A model generated the notes under the pieces. The model saw nothing but the letters and a program-made list of their open reading frames with translations. It made no database searches and was not told the origin of the DNA. From an uncultured Eggerthellaceae bacterium (GTDB lineage: Bacteria > Actinomycetota > Coriobacteriia > Coriobacteriales > Eggerthellaceae), in assembly GCA_958452575.1 (NCBI GenBank), contig CAUDUM010000006.1, positions 62,001-126,000 of the forward strand: a DNA stretch of 64,000 bases, written 5' to 3'. Positions 61,303 through 64,000 of this stretch are shown piece after piece; within the stretch, counting starts at the first letter, position 1, and every line of letters begins with the position of its first letter. Both the position numbers and the translations under genes were made by a program.

Positions 61303-62817
61303 TCATCCGCAGAAAACGATGTCCTCGCCGGGGACGCCCTGCCCCACCGCCAGCTCCGCCGCACGCAGCGCGGCGTCTCCCGCACCGGGGACGGCGAGCG
61401 CGCAGCCGTAGCGCTTGGCAACCGGGACAAGCTGCGCGACCGCAGCCGCACCGCCCTGCGCGGGGCCGACGAGCGGCTTGCCCGCGATGGACCGCACCAG
61501 CGCCTCGAGCGTCTCGGAATCGTTGGTGCGCAGGGAAAGCGGCATCGGCGACGTCTCCTCCAGCTCGGAGACGACTTCTTCCAAAAGCGCGCGCTCCTCC
61601 TCGCCCGCCACGCCGGCAGGCGCCAAGTTCAGCTCGACGATGTCGGCATCCGCGCGCAGGTCCATCGCCTCGTCGACCACCGCGTCGGCGTCGCCGTCGC
61701 GCACGTCGTCAAGCACGTCGTCATCGTCAGGATCGACCGCGCAGGCGATCTCCAGCTCGTCGCCCGCAGCGAGATCCGCCTGCGCCATACCCTGGGCGCC
61801 GCAGACGCGCAGGGCCGGCCGATACGACCGCGGCGCCGGTGCGCCGCGGCGCGCTGCAAGCTCGGCGAGCTTCTGCGTGAACGAGGGATCGGTGCCGCAG
61901 CAGCCTCCCATGATGCTCACGCCCACATCCAGCATCTGCTCCATCACCTGGGCGAACTCGTCCGGGGTGACGTCATAGACGGTTTTATCTCCTTCAAGGC
62001 GCGGCATGCCGGCGTTGGGGCGGACGGCGACGGGGCACCGCGACGCGCCCACGAGCTCGCTCACGATCGGCAGAAGCTCGCGCGGCCCCAGCGAGCAGTT
62101 GACGCACACGACGTTGGCACCCAGCGCCGAAAGCACGGCCGCCACGACGGCGGGGGGCGTGCCGAACAGCGTGCGACCGTTCTGGGTGTAGGTCATCGAC
62201 GCAAGGACGGGAAGATCGCAGGCGGCTTTGGCGGCGAGGAGCGCCGCCTTCGCCTCGCGCAGATCGGTCATGGTCTCGATGGTGATGACATCGGCTCCCG
62301 CTTCGGCGAGCGCGCGCGCCTGCTGCAGGAACAGCTCGTAGGCGCGTTCGAACGGCACCTCGCCGTACGGCTCGAGCAGCTTGCCCAAAGGCCCGATGCT
62401 GCCGGCGACGTAGCGCGCACCGGACTCCTTCGCGCAGGCGACGGCCGCTGCACACACCTCTTCGACGGAAGCCGCGCCCGCCAACTTGAGCGCGTTGGCG
62501 CCGAACGAGTTCGTGGTCACCATCTCGGCACCCGCAGCGATGTACTTCCGGTGCACGAGCGTCACGATTTCGGGATCGGTGATGCTGGCGAGATCGGGGA
62601 TCTGGCCGCTTTGCGCGAGACCGTGGGCCTGAAGCTGCGTGCCCATCGCTCCGTCCTGGACAAGCAGATCCAACCCGCGCAGCACGCGCTCCAAATGCTC
62701 ATCTTTGATCGCGAGCCCCGCAAGCGGATCGGGCAGCGACGACGAAGACGGATCATGCAGCGCATCCCAAGCGGAATAGCCGGGAGCTTCGAAGGGATGG
62801 ACGGAAGCGGCGGGCAT
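61303..62817 (-). CDS. Homocysteine S-methyltransferase (short MetH-like, no B12 domain)
   Basis: This 504-residue protein has an N-terminal homocysteine-methyltransferase barrel (about 50-330). It starts LLVQDGAMGTQLQ and carries the zinc ligands Cys in VCVNCSLGP and the pair in IMGGCCGTDP. The remaining 170 residues resemble the start of a pterin-binding barrel (ADIVELNLAPAGVAGEEERALLEEVVSEL, GKPLVGPAQGG) but stop early. No cobalamin-binding or activation domain follows. It may act with separate corrinoid proteins, or use another methyl donor. AAGGAGAG precedes ATG 62817. Confidence 0.85.
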   Translation of the reverse strand: MPAASVHPFEAPGYSAWDALHDPSSSSLPDPLAGLAIKDEHLERVLRGLDLLVQDGAMGTQLQAHGLAQSGQIPDLASITDPEIVTLVHRKYIAAGAEMVTTNSFGANALKLAGAASVEEVCAAAVACAKESGARYVAGSIGPLGKLLEPYGEVPFERAYELFLQQARALAEAGADVITIETMTDLREAKAALLAAKAACDLPVLASMTYTQNGRTLFGTPPAVVAAVLSALGANVVCVNCSLGPRELLPIVSELVGASRCPVAVRPNAGMPRLEGDKTVYDVTPDEFAQVMEQMLDVGVSIMGGCCGTDPSFTQKLAELAARRGAPAPRSYRPALRVCGAQGMAQADLAAGDELEIACAVDPDDDDVLDDVRDGDADAVVDEAMDLRADADIVELNLAPAGVAGEEERALLEEVVSELEETSPMPLSLRTNDSETLEALVRSIAGKPLVGPAQGGAAAVAQLVPVAKRYGCALAVPGAGDAALRAAELAVGQGVPGEDIVFCG

Positions 62818-62943
62818 GGGGCATCTCTCCTTCGCGGGATCGGGTTTCGCTGCCGCCATTATACGCAAGCGCGGCAGCAAGAGCGCCCGGCGAAGCGGCA
62901 ACGGCGAAAGCGACCCGCGACCAGCAGCCTGAAGAAAAGCGAC

Positions 62944-64000
62944 TTAGAGCGATTCCCGATCGCCGCCGATGCGCGCACGCAGCAGATCACCTTCGCGCAT
63001 GGGGACGGCGGACCTGAAACGATAGCGTGCCATGGAGCGGTTGGCGACGCCCACCGTCTCCGGATGCGGGGAGGGATCGTCCTCAGTCGGATCCGGCAGC
63101 CAGCGCAGGCCCTCGACGCGGATCTTCTCGATGGGGCGATACGGTGCGAGAAGCTCCAACTCGTCGCCCTCGCAGAAGCGGTTGTGGCACTGCGCCTCGA
63201 CGATCCAGAACGAGCCTTTGCATTCCCGTCCGGCGGCGACACACCCCTCCGCGGGTTCGGCGGCAGCGCCATCCTCGCCCGCCGGCCTGCATGCCGTCAC
63301 GGTGGCCACATGCAGGCATTCCTTCACGTAGCCGTCGCGCTCGGGGGTCTGGTTGGGCTGGCCGTAGTAGAAGCCCGTTCCGTAAGGGCGATGCGAGATC
63401 GCCAGCAGATCGTCCATCACGGATGCGGGGTCGGCGCCGTCGAGCACCGCGCGGTAGGCATGCACGACCGTCGCCACGTAGAACGCCTTCTTGTTGCGGC
63501 CCTCCAGCTTGATGGAGTCGACGCCCGCCGCCGCCAGGTCGCCCAGGTGGTCGATCATGCAGAGATCCTGCGCGTTGAGCACGAACGAGCCGCGCGCGTC
63601 CTCCTCGATGGGGAAATACTCGCCCGGGCGCTTCTCCTCCACCAGCGCATAGCTCCAGCGGCACGACTGCGAGCAGTGGCCCTTGTTGCCCGAGCGGCCC
63701 GTCATCGCCGCAGAGAGAAGGCAGCGCCCCGACACGGCGACGCACATCGCGCCGTGCGCGAACGCCTCGATCTCCAGCCCGCGCGGCGCATCGGCGCGCA
63801 AACGCGCGATCTCCTCGATGCTCATCTCACGCGCGCACACCACACGCGAGGCACCCATCTCGTACCAGCGCCGGGCGGCAGCCGCGTTGGCGACGCTCGC
63901 CTGGGTGCTCACATGCAGGGCGACGTCCGGCGCATGATGCTGCGCGAGCGAGAACGCGCCGAGATCGCTCACGATGAACGCGTCGACGCCCGCCGCGGCG
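62944..64000 (-). CDS. Peptidase U32 family protein (5' end outside window)
   Basis: This U32-family protein lacks its N-terminus because the gene runs past the right edge; the frame is open to 64000 (AAAGVDAFIVSDLG). The family signature is clear: EAFAHGAMCVAVSGRCLLSAAM, then GNKGHCSQSCRWSY with the conserved cysteines, and later SIKLEGRNKKAFYVATVVHAYR. A C-terminal beta domain ends the protein. U32 proteins include collagenase-like PrtC and the tRNA/ubiquinone hydroxylation proteins TrhP and UbiU. Many carry an Fe-S cluster, so tRNA modification is as likely as proteolysis. Confidence 0.88.
   Translation of the reverse strand, partial: AAAGVDAFIVSDLGAFSLAQHHAPDVALHVSTQASVANAAAARRWYEMGASRVVCAREMSIEEIARLRADAPRGLEIEAFAHGAMCVAVSGRCLLSAAMTGRSGNKGHCSQSCRWSYALVEEKRPGEYFPIEEDARGSFVLNAQDLCMIDHLGDLAAAGVDSIKLEGRNKKAFYVATVVHAYRAVLDGADPASVMDDLLAISHRPYGTGFYYGQPNQTPERDGYVKECLHVATVTACRPAGEDGAAAEPAEGCVAAGRECKGSFWIVEAQCHNRFCEGDELELLAPYRPIEKIRVEGLRWLPDPTEDDPSPHPETVGVANRSMARYRFRSAVPMREGDLLRARIGGDRESL

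Overview
The window is high-GC (clearly above 60%) bacterial DNA with tightly packed genes, mainly ATG starts (GTG for ftsE and the transketolase C-subunit) and AGGAGG-type ribosome binding sites. Gene content and order point to the Actinobacteria, class Coriobacteriia, most likely an anaerobic gut member of the Eggerthellaceae. The signs are FabK-type fatty-acid synthesis with a FabT-like MarR regulator, split transketolase, a SARP/BTAD regulator, Mrp with a Cys-rich N-terminus, a ferredoxin-domain aldo/keto reductase, MtaD-type deaminase and a ModD-ModCBA molybdate locus. Family assignment is inference; no 16S or other marker RNA lies in the window.

Layout. (1) 1-5834, minus strand: type II fatty-acid synthesis, transcribed acpP-fabK-fabD-fabG-fabF-fabZ, with a MarR/FabT-like regulator upstream and a FabT-box-like palindrome over the acpP promoter. 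(2) 5872-11069, minus: ftsE-ftsX-ctpA-rnr. (3) 11127-17261, minus: split transketolase, prfB (RF2 with SPT instead of SPF) and secA. (4) 17496-21286: an ATPase-SARP regulator divergent from a P1 (DmpA-like) peptidase. (5) 21449-28097, minus: rplU-rpmA-obg-proB-proA-nadD-yqeK-rsfS. (6) 28300-35561, minus: polA, an FAD oxidoreductase, tatD, tcdA and a patatin lipase. (7) 35637-41436, plus: a YhcH/YiaL protein, an RsmF-like RNA methylase, an alpha/beta hydrolase and a large secreted M6-like metalloprotease with a cell-wall anchor. (8) 42367-45439, plus: four consecutive genes for membrane or secreted surface proteins that I could not assign to a named system. (9) 45519-50783, minus: modA-modB-modC and modD, then an MtaD-like deaminase. 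(10) 51016-55613: mrp, aldo/keto reductase, a Gly-rich TPM-like membrane protein and pspA. (11) 55614-56289: a 676-base repeat-rich stretch without a gene. (12) 56290-64000, minus: cysE, tRNA-Ala(GGC), a CitMHS transporter with a metallo-beta-lactamase-fold hydrolase and TetR regulator, a small unknown protein, a short MetH-like methyltransferase and a U32 peptidase cut by the window end.

The gene content is mostly housekeeping. The least explained material is between genes. Two copies (637-800 and 21303-21425) of a multi-hairpin element have cores that are near-identical (first) and identical (second), while their stems differ in sequence yet still pair. Three copies of a 37-38 nt REP-like palindrome sit at 17440, 30999 and 33676. 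Five alternating 25-nt units lie at 55943-56126. No CRISPR array, integrase, phage gene or insertion sequence was seen.
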